From positions 5,921,583 through 5,985,582 of the forward strand of contig NZ_LR733817.1 in NCBI RefSeq assembly GCF_902506165.1: a stretch of 64,000 nt of DNA, in the 5' to 3' direction. Of the stretch, positions 1 to 9,757 are shown one piece after another. Source of the stretch: Bosea sp. 29B. GTDB lineage: Bacteria > Pseudomonadota > Alphaproteobacteria > Rhizobiales > Beijerinckiaceae. The translations under genes were made by a program, and so were the position numbers. The notes below the pieces were generated by a model, which was given only the letters and a program-made list of their open reading frames with translations, ran no database searches and was not told the DNA's origin. The stretch's first letter is position 1; each line of letters opens with the position of its first letter.

Positions 1-1
1 G

Positions 2-1069
2 CCCCACTCCCTCTCCCCCGCCCGCCTCCAGGCCGCCGTCGACTTCGCGCAGGCGCATGACTCGCCCTGGCCGCGCAGCATGTTCTATCCGGACGGCGCC
101 TATGTCGGGAATCGCGAATGGGACGAGAAGGGTCCCTGGACCGAAATCGTCGGGCCGGTCGAGCCGCGCGGCGGGCCGGCCGGCGTGGTGCTGCAGGGCG
201 GCAAGGTCGTCGCCGAATGGGGCGATGTCGAGCGCGCCGACATGACCTTCTCGATCGCCAAGAGCTATCTCTCGGTGCTGGCCGGCCTCGCCGTCGGCGA
301 CGGCCTGATCGCCGATATCGACGAGCCGGTGGGCCGGAGCGTCGACGGCCCGTATTTCTCCAGCCCGCACAATGCAGGAATCACCTGGCGCCATCTGCTC
401 AACATGAACAGCGAATGGCAGGGCGAGATCTTCGGCAAATCCGACCAGGTTGACCATTTCAGGCAGATCGGCATTGGCGCCGACAACAGCCGGAAAGGCC
501 AGCGCCGCGAGCTGCGCGAGCCCGGCAGCCTCTATGAATACAACGACGTCCGGGTGAACGCGCTCGGCTACGCGCTGCTGCGCCGCTTCCGCAAGCCGCT
601 GCCGCAGGTGCTGCGCGAGCGCATTATGGGCCCGATCGGCGCCTCGCAAAGCTGGCGCTGGGAGGGCTACGAGACCTCCTGGCTCGAGATCGACGGGCAG
701 CGCATGCAGTCGGTCCCCGGCGGCGGCCATTGGGGCGGCGGCCTCTTCATCAGCGCCCGCGACCATGCCCGCTTCGGCCAATTGATCGCGCAGAACGGCG
801 TCTGGGAGGGGCGCGAGCTGATCCCGTCCGCATGGCTGGCGCAGTCGGTGGTGCCCTCGCCGACCCTGCCGAGTTACGGCTTCCTCTGGTGGCTGAATCG
901 CGGCCCGGCGGCGAACCCCAAGCTGCCGGCGCGTTCCTTCAGCGCCCAGGGCGCCGGCAACAACGTGATCTGGATCGACCCCGAGCACGACCTCGTCGTC
1001 GTGCTGCGCTGGATCGACAAGGCCGCGATCGACGGATTCCTGGAGCGGCTGGTCGCGGCGGTGGAATGA
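2..1069 (+). CDS. Serine hydrolase, class C beta-lactamase-like (5' partial)
   Basis: The reading frame is open from the left edge of the window, so the true start lies outside it; the first in-frame ATG is at base 80. An SIAK tetrad (bases 251-262) fits the SxxK nucleophile/base motif of penicillin-binding-protein-like hydrolases. A YEYND stretch near base 530-545 is where the second catalytic motif is expected. A glycine-rich GGGHWGGG segment follows. The family includes esterases, D-amino peptidases and beta-lactamases, and the substrate cannot be told from the sequence. The gene ends just before a palindromic repeat. Confidence 0.8.
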   Translation, partial: PHSLSPARLQAAVDFAQAHDSPWPRSMFYPDGAYVGNREWDEKGPWTEIVGPVEPRGGPAGVVLQGGKVVAEWGDVERADMTFSIAKSYLSVLAGLAVGDGLIADIDEPVGRSVDGPYFSSPHNAGITWRHLLNMNSEWQGEIFGKSDQVDHFRQIGIGADNSRKGQRRELREPGSLYEYNDVRVNALGYALLRRFRKPLPQVLRERIMGPIGASQSWRWEGYETSWLEIDGQRMQSVPGGGHWGGGLFISARDHARFGQLIAQNGVWEGRELIPSAWLAQSVVPSPTLPSYGFLWWLNRGPAANPKLPARSFSAQGAGNNVIWIDPEHDLVVVLRWIDKAAIDGFLERLVAAVE

Positions 1070-1071
1070 AG

Positions 1072-1198
1072 GGTCCCCTTCTCCCCTCGGGGAGAAGGTC
1101 CCGGCAGGGGGATGAGGGCGGACCGACTGGGTGAGCCATCCTTCCCTCATCCGTCAGCGCTCCGCGCTGCCACCTTCTCCCCCGAGGGGAGAAGGGTT
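1072..1198. repeat. Extragenic palindromic repeat
   Basis: Two arms of about 24 bases, each built around CTTCTCCCC and GGGGAGAAGG, lie at about 1075-1100 and 1172-1197 in opposite orientation. They flank a spacer that reads GATGAGGG. The element fills the gap between the serine hydrolase and the EamA transporter. Such mosaic palindromes are common between genes in Hyphomicrobiales. Folded RNA could act as a weak terminator for the upstream gene. Confidence 0.7.
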
Positions 1199-1277
1199 CT
1201 CCGCCCATGCGTCCGACGTAGAGCCTCCTGCCGCGCCCACCCTTGTCCCCACCTCCCTCCTCAGCCCATAAGCCGCC

Positions 1278-2204
1278 TTGCTCACCGCAAGGCCTCACCT
1301 CGTGCCCAATCCCACCTCCCCTCGCCTCGCCGTCGGCTTTTCCTGCGGCATCCTCGCCTCGGTCATCTGGGGCGTGCAGGCGGTGGTCTCGCGGCAATCG
1401 GTGACGGACGGGCTCTCGGCCGGCGACGTCACCATCCTGCGCTTCCTCGCCGCCTCGCTGGTGCTGCTGCCCTTCGCACTGAAGCGGCTGAAACCGTTCC
1501 CGGTCGGCCGGCTTGGCTGGAAGCGGGCGCTGATCCTCACCGCTTTGGTCGGGCCGAGCTACAGCCTGTTCCTGGTCGGCGGCGCCCATTTCGCCCCGGC
1601 GCTGCACTCCTCGGTGATCACGCCCGGGCTGATCCCGGTCGCGACAGCGCTGGTCGCCGTCCTCGTGCTCGGCGACCGCATCAGCCCGCTGCGGGTCATC
1701 GGACTCGCCATCATCGTCGCCGGGGTCGCGGTCTTCTCCTTCGAGGCGATGGCGAACACCCCGACGCGGGAGGGCGCCTGGATCGGCGACCTGCTCTTCG
1801 TCCTGATCGCCCTGCTCTGGTCGACATTCGGCCTGCTCGCCCGGCGTTGGGGCGCGGACGCGGTCGAGGTCACCATGGCGACCTGCCTGCTCTCGCTGCC
1901 GCTCCTGCCGCTGCTGGCGCTGGTCCAGCCGATCCATCTGCTGCAGGTGGCGCCGCAGGCGATCGCGTTGCAGGCCTTCTATCAGGGCGTGCTGGTCGGC
2001 GCGGGCGCGCTCTTCCTCTACACCCAGTCCGTCGCCATCCTCGGCGCCGGCCGGGCGGCGCTGTTCCTGCCGCTGGTGCCGGTGATCACGGCATTGGCCG
2101 GCGCGATCCTGCTCGGCGAGCAGGCTTCGACGCTGGAGATCGCCGGCATGGCGCTCGCCGTCATCGGCATGGTGGTGGCGCTGAAGGCGCCGAGCAGCGC
2201 TTGA
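1278..2204 (+). CDS. EamA/DMT family transporter
   Basis: The product is about 308 residues and almost entirely hydrophobic, with about ten predicted membrane segments arranged as two EamA-like halves. The second half begins near residue 165 (IGDLLFVLIALLWSTFG). The family exports metabolites or amino acids across the inner membrane, and the substrate is unknown. The 1278 start is TTG; a GTG at 1302 gives a more usual short N-terminus (PNPTSPRLAVGF) and may be the real start. It stands alone between two palindromic repeats. Confidence 0.85.
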   Translation: MLTARPHLVPNPTSPRLAVGFSCGILASVIWGVQAVVSRQSVTDGLSAGDVTILRFLAASLVLLPFALKRLKPFPVGRLGWKRALILTALVGPSYSLFLVGGAHFAPALHSSVITPGLIPVATALVAVLVLGDRISPLRVIGLAIIVAGVAVFSFEAMANTPTREGAWIGDLLFVLIALLWSTFGLLARRWGADAVEVTMATCLLSLPLLPLLALVQPIHLLQVAPQAIALQAFYQGVLVGAGALFLYTQSVAILGAGRAALFLPLVPVITALAGAILLGEQASTLEIAGMALAVIGMVVALKAPSSA

Positions 2205-2214
2205 ACCAATTGCA

Positions 2215-2328
2215 GCCCTCATCCTGAGGAGCCGCGAAGCGGCGTCTCGAAGGATGCTCCAGATGGTTCCCGAGCTTCCTGGAACATCCTTCGAGACGCG
2301 CTCTGCGAGCGCTCCTCAGGATGAGGGC
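2215..2328. repeat. Extragenic palindromic repeat (CCTCATCCTGAGGAG type)
   Basis: The element begins with GCCCTCATCCTGAGGAG and ends with its near-perfect inverse CTCCTCAGGATGAGGGC. Internal inverted arms CGTCTCGAAGGATG and CATCCTTCGAGACG surround a short centre. The whole can fold into one long branched hairpin. It lies between the convergent EamA gene and gpt. The motif is a well-known dispersed repeat of Bradyrhizobium, Bosea and relatives. Confidence 0.85.
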
Positions 2329-2339
2329 TGAGGAGACCC

Positions 2340-2849
2340 TCAGCCCTTGTGGTCCTTGGCGATCGGCTCGACATAGGCAAGGCCCATGTCCCAGGGGAAG
2401 TAGATCCAGGTGTCCTGGCTGACCTCGGTGACGAAGGTGTCGACCACCGGCACACCGGCCGGCTTGGCGTAGACCGTGGCGAAATGGGCGTTCGGCAGCA
2501 TCTCGCGCACGATGCGGGCGGTCTTGCCGGTATCGGTCAGGTCGTCGACGACGAGAACGCCCTTGCCCTTGCCGTCGCCGATGGCGCGGATCGAGGGGGC
2601 GATCTCCTTCATCACCTTGAGCTCCGACTGGTTCTTGTAGTCGTGATAGCTCGCGATGCAGACCGTCTCGATCATGCGCAGGCCGAGCTCGCGGCAGATG
2701 ATCGCCGCCGGCACGAGCCCGCCGCGGGTGATGCAGACCATCGCCTCGAACGGACCGGCATCGGCAAGGCGCCAGGCGAGAGCCCGGGCGTCGCGGTGGA
2801 ACTGGTCCCAGGAAACGGGGAAGGCCTTGTTGGCGGAAGCGTCGGCCAT
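2340..2849 (-). CDS. gpt: Xanthine-guanine phosphoribosyltransferase
   Basis: This 169-residue type I phosphoribosyltransferase moves the ribose phosphate of PRPP to xanthine or guanine in purine salvage. The PRPP-binding motif [14 protein letters not shown] lies at residues 98-111 with the acidic pair D102-D103, and ITRGGLVPA at 40-48 forms the pyrophosphate loop. Length matches bacterial Gpt (about 150-170 residues). The enzyme is cytosolic or loosely membrane-associated in known cases. It is monocistronic, with a palindromic repeat just past its stop. Confidence 0.92.
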   Translation of the reverse strand: MADASANKAFPVSWDQFHRDARALAWRLADAGPFEAMVCITRGGLVPAAIICRELGLRMIETVCIASYHDYKNQSELKVMKEIAPSIRAIGDGKGKGVLVVDDLTDTGKTARIVREMLPNAHFATVYAKPAGVPVVDTFVTEVSQDTWIYFPWDMGLAYVEPIAKDHKG

Positions 2850-2955
2850 GGCTGGTCCTGCGGCAGGCTGGAAAATAGCCTTTCCGCAAAGCGCATCCGG
2901 AGGACGCTGGCAAGAGCCACGCGGCGAGAATCCCGCCGCGCAGCGCTTTAATCGC

Positions 2956-4794
2956 CTAGAACTCGGCCCAGCCGTCGTCGCCCCGACCGCCGGCCACCCT
3001 GGCGCGGGGCAGCGGCATGGGCCTGGCTGGCGCGGCTGCGGCCTTCATCACCGGCAGGACCGCGCGCAAATCCGCCGCCAGTCGCGCAGACTGGTCGCTG
3101 CCACCGAGCCGGAAGGCGCCGACCAACGCCGCCAGCGCCTGCGTCTCGCCCTGCAGACCGCGCGACAGCTTCGAGCTGGCGTCGGCCATCAGCGAGTTGC
3201 GCTGGGTGATCTCGTCCATATGGGCGACGGTCTTGGCCATTTCCTCGACGCCATTGGCCTGCTCGGTCGCCGCGCTCGAGATTTCGGCGATGGTGCCGGC
3301 GACCCGGTTGGCCGCGTCGACGATCTCATCGAGCGTGCGGCCGGCGTCCTTGACGAGCTGGACGCCGGAGCGGACCTGCTCGCTCGAATTGGCGATCAGC
3401 GACTTGATGCCGTTGGCGGATTCGCTGGAGCGGCCGGCGAGCGCCCTGACCTCCGAGGCGACGACCGCAAAGCCCCGCCCGGCATCGCCGGCGCGGGCCG
3501 CCTCGACCGCGGCGTTGAGCGCGAGCAGGTTGGTCTGGAACGAGATCTCGTCGATCATCGAGATGATGTCGGCGATCGAGGTCGAGGCCTGCTCGATCCG
3601 CCCCATCGCCGCCACCGCATCGGTGACGATCGCCCCGCCGCGCGAGGCGACGGTCTTCGCCTCGTCACCGAGCGCCGCCGCCTGGCGCGAATTGCCGGCG
3701 CTGGTCTTGATCGAGGCGGCGAGCTCCTCGGTCGTCGCCGCCGTCTGCTGCAGGCTCGCCGCCTGGGACTCGGCGCGCTCGGCGAGCTCGACGCTCTCGC
3801 TCGCCATCTTGTCGGCCGCGGCGCCGACCTTGCCGGAGATCATGCCGACGGCGCTGATCATCTCGGCCATGGTCTCGATCAGTTCGTTGATGCCGCTGCA
3901 CAGGACCGCGACCTCGCCTTCCTTGCCGGCCATGTCGATGCGTGTCGTCAGGTCCTTGTCCTTGGCCCGGCCGATCACGCTCTGCGCCTCGCCCACCGCC
4001 TTGGCGAGCTGGCGCGCCGCCTTCTGCTCGGTGATGTCGGTGGCATATTTCACCACCTTGGTCGGCCGCCCCTTGGCGTCCATGATCGGGTTGTAGCTCG
4101 CCTGGATCCAGACTTCGCGACCACCCTTGCCGAAGCGCTGGTACTGGCCGGAATCATATTCGCCGCGGCCGAGCTTTTCCCAGAAGGCGCGGTATTCCGG
4201 CGAGCTGCGATAGGCGGCTTCGCAGAACATCGCGTGATGCTTGCCCTTGATCTCGCCGAGCGAATAGCCGGTGACGGCGAGGAAGTTCTCGTTGGCGTCG
4301 AGGATATGGCCGTCGAGCGTGAATTCAATCACCGCCATCGCCTTGCGGATCGCCGAGACCTGCCCGGCCATGTCGGCTTCCCGGTTCTTTTGGTCGGTGA
4401 TCACTGTCGCGAACTTGACCACCTTGATCGGCTTGCCGCTGGAATCGAGGACTGGATTGTAGCTCGCCTCGATCCAGAACTCGTTGCCGTCGGCGGCGAC
4501 ACGCAGGAATTGCCGCGCATCGTACTCCCCCTGCCGCAGTCGCTCCCAGAACGCCTTGTATTCGGCACTCTGCGCCTCGTCCTTCGGCACGAACATGCTG
4601 TGATGGCGCCCCCGCACCTGCTCCAGCGTGTAGCCGACCGTCTTGAGGAAATTCTCGTTGGCATCGAGGATCGTGCCATCGAGCTTGAAACTGATCACCG
4701 CCATGGCGCGATTCAGCGCCGCCATCTCGCCTTCAAGCTCGCGGCGCGAAGCGCCGCCCGCAAATGGATTTAGCCGCATGCCCTTGCCCCGCAC
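2956..4794 (-). CDS. Methyl-accepting chemotaxis protein with two PAS domains
   Basis: This 612-residue protein has two tandem PAS domains (about 25-140 and 145-265) that are clearly duplicates: each has LDANENFL and EASYNP or QASYNP. A HAMP-like linker and a long signalling coiled coil follow, with the tip [20 protein letters not shown]. No membrane segment is visible, so it should sense a cytoplasmic signal such as redox or a flavin/heme ligand. It ends in GWAEF, resembling the NWETF-type tether for CheR/CheB. The start is GTG at 4794 with GAGGGG four bases upstream; an in-frame ATG at 4779 is an alternative. Confidence 0.92.
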   Translation of the reverse strand: MRGKGMRLNPFAGGASRRELEGEMAALNRAMAVISFKLDGTILDANENFLKTVGYTLEQVRGRHHSMFVPKDEAQSAEYKAFWERLRQGEYDARQFLRVAADGNEFWIEASYNPVLDSSGKPIKVVKFATVITDQKNREADMAGQVSAIRKAMAVIEFTLDGHILDANENFLAVTGYSLGEIKGKHHAMFCEAAYRSSPEYRAFWEKLGRGEYDSGQYQRFGKGGREVWIQASYNPIMDAKGRPTKVVKYATDITEQKAARQLAKAVGEAQSVIGRAKDKDLTTRIDMAGKEGEVAVLCSGINELIETMAEMISAVGMISGKVGAAADKMASESVELAERAESQAASLQQTAATTEELAASIKTSAGNSRQAAALGDEAKTVASRGGAIVTDAVAAMGRIEQASTSIADIISMIDEISFQTNLLALNAAVEAARAGDAGRGFAVVASEVRALAGRSSESANGIKSLIANSSEQVRSGVQLVKDAGRTLDEIVDAANRVAGTIAEISSAATEQANGVEEMAKTVAHMDEITQRNSLMADASSKLSRGLQGETQALAALVGAFRLGGSDQSARLAADLRAVLPVMKAAAAPARPMPLPRARVAGGRGDDGWAEF

Positions 4795-5145
4795 TCAGCC
4801 CCTCGCGGACTCCTGATCCGCAAGAACAGAATGGATGAGAATGGTTTACGACCCGCTAAGCCGAAGATCGAACAACAGTCTAAATCGTTGTTTCGTTTGC
4901 ATTCGCTCAAAAATCTTCTGGCAAATGTTACAATACTCGCCAGCCCAATAAATGAAGCAAAAACGAATACATCTCAATCTATAATCAATCTAACCTTGTT
5001 ATAAGACACATCGGGCAAGGATGATCCTCGCCATGCTCTTAGGGTCACCATCCAGTTGTTCAGAGTCTCGAACCAGTTAAACTTTGAACGGCGTTAGAAA
5101 TCCAGACTTGATCAATCTAAGGTTGTAAAGACTGAAAAATACACC
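4795..5145. other. AT-rich intergenic region upstream of the PAS chemoreceptor
   Basis: These 351 bases hold no convincing gene and are clearly richer in A and T than the surroundings. They separate two leftward genes and must contain the chemoreceptor promoter, although I could not find a clear -35/-10 pair. An imperfect direct repeat starts ATCAATCTAA at 4984 and again at 5111. Each copy is followed by a similar TTGT-containing tract ending in AAGAC. Confidence 0.6.
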
Positions 5146-5910
5146 CTAGACACCCAGGCGCCGGCGCTCCGCCTCGACCATCGCCTTCACAGCCGCCGTC
5201 GTCAGCGCCAGCTTCTCCGGATCGCGCGAGCGGATGACGATGTTGGTGTCCGGGCCGGTCTCGGACCAGAACGGGTAGGAGCCGATCGAGCAGTCGCCAT
5301 GGGCTTTGGCGATCTCGGCGAGCGGCGTGCCGATATCGCCTTCGCGCAGGCCCGCCTGCACCGTCTCCGACAGGATCTTGGCGCCGGTCTTCAGCGTCGG
5401 CCCGACGACATCGAGCATCGCCTGCATGATCGCCGGCACGCCGGCCATGACATGGACGTTGCCGATCCTGAAGCCCGGCGCCTTCGACACCGAATTGGCG
5501 ATGAGGTCGGCCCCCGCCGGAATGCGCGTCATCCGCATCCTGGCCTCGTTGAGCTGGTCCTTGGGGAAACGCTCCAGCAGCATGTCGATCGCGCGCTGGT
5601 CGTAGTCGATCGGCACGCCGAAGGCGGTGGCGACCGCGTCGGCGGTGATGTCGTCATGGGTCGGGCCGATGCCGCCGGTGGTGAAGACATAGGTGTAGCG
5701 CGAGCGCAGCGCGTTCAGCGCCGAGACGATCTCGTCGGTCAGGTCGGGCACGACGCGGACCTCGCGCAGCTCGATGCCGATATTGGTCAGATACTCGGCG
5801 ATGTAGCCGATGTTCTTGTCCTTGGTCCGCCCCGACAGGATCTCGTCGCCGATCACCAGGATCGCGGCGGTGACCACGGGTTGGAAGGCGGGCGATGGCG
5901 CTGCCGTCAT
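5146..5910 (-). CDS. MoCF-domain protein, CinA N-terminal type
   Basis: The 254-residue product carries the molybdopterin-binding (MoCF) fold seen at the N-terminus of CinA. Visible motifs are VIGDEILSGRTKDKN (19-33) and FTTGGIGPTHDDIT (76-89). It lacks the C-terminal nicotinamide-nucleotide amidase domain, so it is the short single-domain form often annotated competence/damage-inducible protein A. Related N-terminal domains act as ADP-ribose or CoA pyrophosphatases; its own activity is not established. It stands alone. Confidence 0.85.
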   Translation of the reverse strand: MTAAPSPAFQPVVTAAILVIGDEILSGRTKDKNIGYIAEYLTNIGIELREVRVVPDLTDEIVSALNALRSRYTYVFTTGGIGPTHDDITADAVATAFGVPIDYDQRAIDMLLERFPKDQLNEARMRMTRIPAGADLIANSVSKAPGFRIGNVHVMAGVPAIMQAMLDVVGPTLKTGAKILSETVQAGLREGDIGTPLAEIAKAHGDCSIGSYPFWSETGPDTNIVIRSRDPEKLALTTAAVKAMVEAERRRLGV

Positions 5911-6036
5911 GGGCTTGTCCCTGCTGTTCGATTTCGCCGCATGCGTGCCCCGATAGGCCAGCGAGCTAAGCCGCTTGCGCGCAAGTGCTCAAGCGTCATG
6001 CCAGTCGGGGCGGCTATGCGCGCGCGGCGCAGCGGG

Positions 6037-6888
6037 TCACGAGGTCGTGCGCTCGTAGACCAGGTTGAGCCGGGTCTGGGCGATCAGCCGGTAGCCCTTG
6101 CTCTCCAGCAGGGCCGGCAGGTCGGCCTGCCAGCGGCCGCGCGAATCCTCGACGATGACGAAGCCGGGCCAGAGCGCCTCGGGCGCGTCACGCAGGAAGG
6201 GTTCGAGGATCAGGTCCTCGGCGCCCTCGACATCGAGCTTGATCGCATCGATCCGCTCATAGCCCTCGCTTTGCACCAAAGCGAGCAGGGTCGTCGCCGG
6301 CACGCGCACCGAGTTCGCATTGCTGGAGCGCAGGATGCGCACGCTCGATTCGCCCTTGTTGGCGGGGTCGAGGAAGAGCGTCAGCTCGCCCGGCTTGTCG
6401 GCGAGCGCGCAGGCGATCGCCTTGACCGTGCCGAACGGGTTCTGGGCGATGTTATAGGTCAGCCGCGCGAAGATGTCGGGCTGCGGCTCGACCGCGAGGA
6501 TACGCGCGCCCCGCCCCGCCCGCGCCGCGACGAACAGCGAATAGGCGCCGATATTGGCGCCGACATCGATGAAGCTGAAACCGTCGCGGATGCGCGAGGC
6601 CAAGAGCTCGCGCTCCTGGGCATCGAAATATTGCGGCGTGAACAGCACCCGCTTCTCGCAGACATTGCCCTCGGGGTGGAGCCGCATCTGGGCACCGAGC
6701 GCCTCGATGTCGACGGGCTGGCCCTTGAGCCGGTTGAGCCCGAGGCGGCGCAGCGCGAAGGCGAGCTTGCGGCCGAGGAAGGAGCCGGAAGCGCAGCGCG
6801 TCCAGCCGATGATGCGGGCGATGAGCCCCTGCGGCGCGAAAGTGCCGAAAGGCTGGTCCTCGACCGACCTGATCTCATTGAGTGCCAT
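6037..6888 (-). CDS. FkbM family methyltransferase
   Basis: The 283-residue protein has an S-adenosylmethionine site SFIDVGANIGAYS (105-117), followed by LAVEPQP (131-137), the usual acidic end of the second strand. The FkbM family O-methylates sugars or polyketides; the substrate here is unknown. The frame runs further upstream, but ATG 6888 gives the standard length and avoids overlap with the divergent hydrolase gene at 7043. The upstream gap is about 150 bases and is shared by the two divergent promoters. Confidence 0.85.
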   Translation of the reverse strand: MALNEIRSVEDQPFGTFAPQGLIARIIGWTRCASGSFLGRKLAFALRRLGLNRLKGQPVDIEALGAQMRLHPEGNVCEKRVLFTPQYFDAQERELLASRIRDGFSFIDVGANIGAYSLFVAARAGRGARILAVEPQPDIFARLTYNIAQNPFGTVKAIACALADKPGELTLFLDPANKGESSVRILRSSNANSVRVPATTLLALVQSEGYERIDAIKLDVEGAEDLILEPFLRDAPEALWPGFVIVEDSRGRWQADLPALLESKGYRLIAQTRLNLVYERTTS

Positions 6889-7042
6889 CGGCGGGCTGAT
6901 ACACCTCGCCGGCCTTTCGCGCCAGCCGGATGACGGTGGGCCGTCGCAGACGACAGCCGAGCTTGCGCCTTGCGACATTCTGGGGGCTGATGAAGCCGCG
7001 CGCGCATCGCACTGCGAGAGCCCGTCGCATCGGAGAACCACC

Positions 7043-7963
7043 ATGCTCGGATTCGTCGCTGGCCTGGTCGCCGTTTTCGCTCTGATCCTGCCCGCGCAGG
7101 CCCAGGTCGACCCGTTCCCCACCGACTTCAAGACGCAGGAGATCGCCACCAACGGCACGACACTGCATGTCCGCATCGGCGGCAACGGGCCGGCCGTCGT
7201 GTTGCTGCACGGCTATGGCGAGACCGGCGACATGTGGGCGCCGATGGCGGCCGACCTCGCGCGCGAGCGCACCGTGATCGTACCTGACCTGCGCGGCATG
7301 GGGCTCTCTGCCCAGCCCTCCGGCGGCTTCGACAAGAAGAACCAGGCACACGACATCGCCGGCGTCCTCGACAAGCTCGGCATCGCCAAGGCCGACCTCG
7401 TGACCCATGACATCGGCAACATGGTCGGCTTCGCCCTTGCCGCCCAGTATCGCGACCGCATCTCTCGCTTCGTCCTGATCGATGCGCCGGTCCCCGGTGT
7501 CGGCCCCTGGGAGGAAATCCTCAAGAATCCGCTGCTCTGGCACTTCCGTTTCGGCGGGCCGGACATGGAGCGCCTGGTCGCCGGGCGCGAGCGCATCTAT
7601 CTCGATCGCTTCTGGAACGAGTTTTCCGCGACCCCGAGCCGCTTCAGCGAGGCGGCGCGCCAGCATTATGCGGCTCTTTACGCCCGCCCAGGCGCTATGC
7701 ACTCCGGCTTCGCGCAGTTCGCGGCTTTCGACCAGGACGCGATCGACAACAAGGCCTTCCTCGCGCAGCAGGGCAAACTCGCGATGCCGATACTGGCACT
7801 GGGTGGCGAGAAGTCGTTCGGGCTGACCATGGCCGTGGTGATGCGATTTGCCGCGACAGATGTCAGCGAAGGCATCGTCCCGGATTCCGGCCACTGGATC
7901 ATGGAGGAAAATCCGAAGGCGACCGTCGCAGCAGTTCGCAGCTTCCTCATCCGCGCACCCTGA
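7043..7963 (+). CDS. Exported alpha/beta hydrolase, Cif-like epoxide hydrolase or dehalogenase
   Basis: The 306-residue product starts with a clean signal peptide (MLGFVAGLVAVFALILPAQA, then Q21), pointing to the periplasm. The oxyanion-hole segment is LLHGYGETGDMW. The nucleophile elbow is THDIGN with aspartate D123, not serine, which indicates the epoxide hydrolase/haloacetate dehalogenase branch. H167 in LWHF and H284 in DSGHW match the ring-opening and base histidines of the secreted Cif enzyme of Pseudomonas as I remember it. By the same memory, a lid tyrosine of Cif is phenylalanine here (F226). GGAGA precedes the ATG. Confidence 0.82.
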   Translation: MLGFVAGLVAVFALILPAQAQVDPFPTDFKTQEIATNGTTLHVRIGGNGPAVVLLHGYGETGDMWAPMAADLARERTVIVPDLRGMGLSAQPSGGFDKKNQAHDIAGVLDKLGIAKADLVTHDIGNMVGFALAAQYRDRISRFVLIDAPVPGVGPWEEILKNPLLWHFRFGGPDMERLVAGRERIYLDRFWNEFSATPSRFSEAARQHYAALYARPGAMHSGFAQFAAFDQDAIDNKAFLAQQGKLAMPILALGGEKSFGLTMAVVMRFAATDVSEGIVPDSGHWIMEENPKATVAAVRSFLIRAP

Positions 7964-8058
7964 GCGTCGCTGTCGCCGGAGCGAGCCGGCTCGGTCGGCG
8001 GCGCTTGCACCGCTACCCAAACCCAATAAATAAGGAGATCAAGGAGCGGCCTTACGGA

Positions 8059-8883
8059 ATGACCCTGAACGAATCGATCTCGCGCGGGCGGCGCGACCCC
8101 GCCATCAAGCTGCATGGGCCTGAAGCCTTCGCGGCGATGCGCAAGGCCGGGCAGCTGACCGCGCGTGGCCTCGACATGCTCGCCGGCGAGGTCAAGCCCG
8201 GTGTCACCACCCAGCGCCTCGACGATCTCGCCTTCCAGTTTGCCATGGACAATTCAGCCTATCCGGCGACGCTGTTCTATCGCGGCTACACCAAGTCGAT
8301 CTGCACCTCGATCAACCACGTCGTCTGCCACGGCATCCCCGACGACAAGCCGATGCGCGAGGGCGACATCGTCAACATCGACTACACGCTGATCGTCGAT
8401 GGCTGGCATGGCGATTCCAGCCGGATGTTTGCGGTCGGCGACATCCCGCGCAAGGCCGAGCGGCTGGTCGAGATCACCTATGAGAGCCTGCTGCGCGGCA
8501 TCCGCGCCACGCGCCCGGGTGCGACCACCGGCGATATCGGCTTTGCCATCCAGCGCTATGCCGAGGGCGAGCGCTGCTCGGTGGTCCGCGATTTCTGCGG
8601 CCACGGCCTCGGCCAGGTCTTCCACGACGCGCCGAACATCCTGCACTATGGCAGCCCCGGCGAAGGCGTCGAGCTCAAGCCCGGCATGCTCTTCACCATC
8701 GAGCCGATGATCAATCTCGGCAAGGCGAGCGTGAAGGTGCTCTCCGACGGCTGGACGGCGGTGACCCGCGATCGCTCGCTCTCGGCCCAGTTCGAGCACA
8801 CGGTCGGCGTGACCGATACGGGCTGCGAGATCTTCACGCTCTCGCCCGCCGGCCTCGACAACCCGCTCGCGCCGCGCCCATGA
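8059..8883 (+). CDS. map: Methionine aminopeptidase, type I
   Basis: This 274-residue cytosolic enzyme removes the initiator methionine from nascent proteins. The five dinuclear-metal ligands are in place: D108 (NIDYT), D119 (HGDSS), H182 (GHGLG), E215 (TIEP) and E246 (FEHT), with the substrate-binding H91 in CHGIP. AAGGAG at 8041-8046 sets the start at ATG 8059 rather than the in-frame codon at 8005. The stop overlaps the radC start by four bases (ATGA), so the two are co-translated. Confidence 0.95.
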   Translation: MTLNESISRGRRDPAIKLHGPEAFAAMRKAGQLTARGLDMLAGEVKPGVTTQRLDDLAFQFAMDNSAYPATLFYRGYTKSICTSINHVVCHGIPDDKPMREGDIVNIDYTLIVDGWHGDSSRMFAVGDIPRKAERLVEITYESLLRGIRATRPGATTGDIGFAIQRYAEGERCSVVRDFCGHGLGQVFHDAPNILHYGSPGEGVELKPGMLFTIEPMINLGKASVKVLSDGWTAVTRDRSLSAQFEHTVGVTDTGCEIFTLSPAGLDNPLAPRP

Positions 8884-9608
8884 AGAACGGCGGCAACGGC
8901 AAACCAGCCCCGCTTGCCGCCGCCCCGGACGACGTCCCGCCACATCATCTCGGCCACCGCGAACGCTTGCGCCAGCGCTTCCTCGAAGCCGGCGACGCCG
9001 CTTTGCCCGACTACGAACTGCTCGAGCTGCTGCTCTTCCGCTCGATCCCGCAGCGTGACGTCAAGCCGCTCGCCAAGCAGCTGATCCAGCATTTCGGCTC
9101 CTTCGCCGAGGTGATCGGCGCGCCGGTCTCACGGCTGAGGGAGGTCAAGGGCGTCGGCGAGAGCGTCGCGCTCGATCTCAAGATCGTCGAGGCGGCGCTG
9201 AAGCGGACGATGAAGGGCCAGGTCGCCAAGAAGCCGTTGCTCTCCTCCTGGTCCTCGGTCATCGATTATTGCCGCCTCGCCATGGCCTTCGCCGAGCGCG
9301 AGCAGTTCCGCATCCTCTTCCTCGACAAGAAGAACGCGCTGATCGCCGACGAGGTGCAGCAAACCGGCACAGTCGACCACACCCCGGTCTACCCGCGCGA
9401 GGTGATGCGCCGGGCGCTGGAGCTCTCGGCGACCGCACTGATCCTGGTCCACAACCACCCGTCCGGCGACCCGACCCCATCCGGCGCCGACATGCGCATG
9501 ACCCGCGAGCTGGTCGATATCGCCAAGCCGCTCGGCATCGCGATCCACGACCACATCATCGTCGGCCGCGACGGCCATGCCAGCTTCAAGGGGCTGGGGC
9601 TGATCTGA
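8880..9608 (+). CDS. radC: RadC family JAB/MPN protein
   Basis: The 242-residue protein has an N-terminal helix-hairpin-helix segment ([15 protein letters not shown], 86-100). A C-terminal JAMM metalloprotease-like domain carries [14 protein letters not shown] (H191, H193, D204). The family was named for DNA repair, but that role is not proven. Some members sit in mobile islands; this one is in the map-radC arrangement usual for alphaproteobacterial chromosomes. It overlaps map by four bases. Confidence 0.93.
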   Translation: MKNGGNGKPAPLAAAPDDVPPHHLGHRERLRQRFLEAGDAALPDYELLELLLFRSIPQRDVKPLAKQLIQHFGSFAEVIGAPVSRLREVKGVGESVALDLKIVEAALKRTMKGQVAKKPLLSSWSSVIDYCRLAMAFAEREQFRILFLDKKNALIADEVQQTGTVDHTPVYPREVMRRALELSATALILVHNHPSGDPTPSGADMRMTRELVDIAKPLGIAIHDHIIVGRDGHASFKGLGLI

Positions 9609-9631
9609 CGCCGCTCACGGGCACAAAACGC

Positions 9632-9706
9632 CGGGCAGCGTCATGGCCGGCCTTGAGCCCGCTATCTCGGGCCGAAAGAGGTTCCTGCCCGAGAATGACG
9701 AGAGCT
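9632..9706. repeat. Degenerate extragenic palindrome
   Basis: Between radC and the convergent Bug gene, CGTCATGGCCGG and CCCGAGAATGACG form imperfect outer arms. The inner pair is GCCCG...CGGGC. It resembles the CGTCATGCCCGGGC-type repeat of Hyphomicrobiales but has decayed. It may serve as a bidirectional terminator. Confidence 0.4.
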
Positions 9707-9757
9707 GTCACACCTCCCGCATCGCGATGCCGAACTCGCCCAGCCCCCGCATCGCTG

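Noticed and set aside
1072..2328. CRISPR array or insertion sequence in the repeat-rich gaps
   Set aside because: The repeats are single palindromic units without regular spacing or spacers, and no transposase or cas gene is present.
2656..4773. A long open frame on the plus strand (about 700 codons) opposite the PAS chemoreceptor
   Set aside because: It is antisense to a clear chemoreceptor and shows the same compositional pattern. It is an effect of GC-rich codons.
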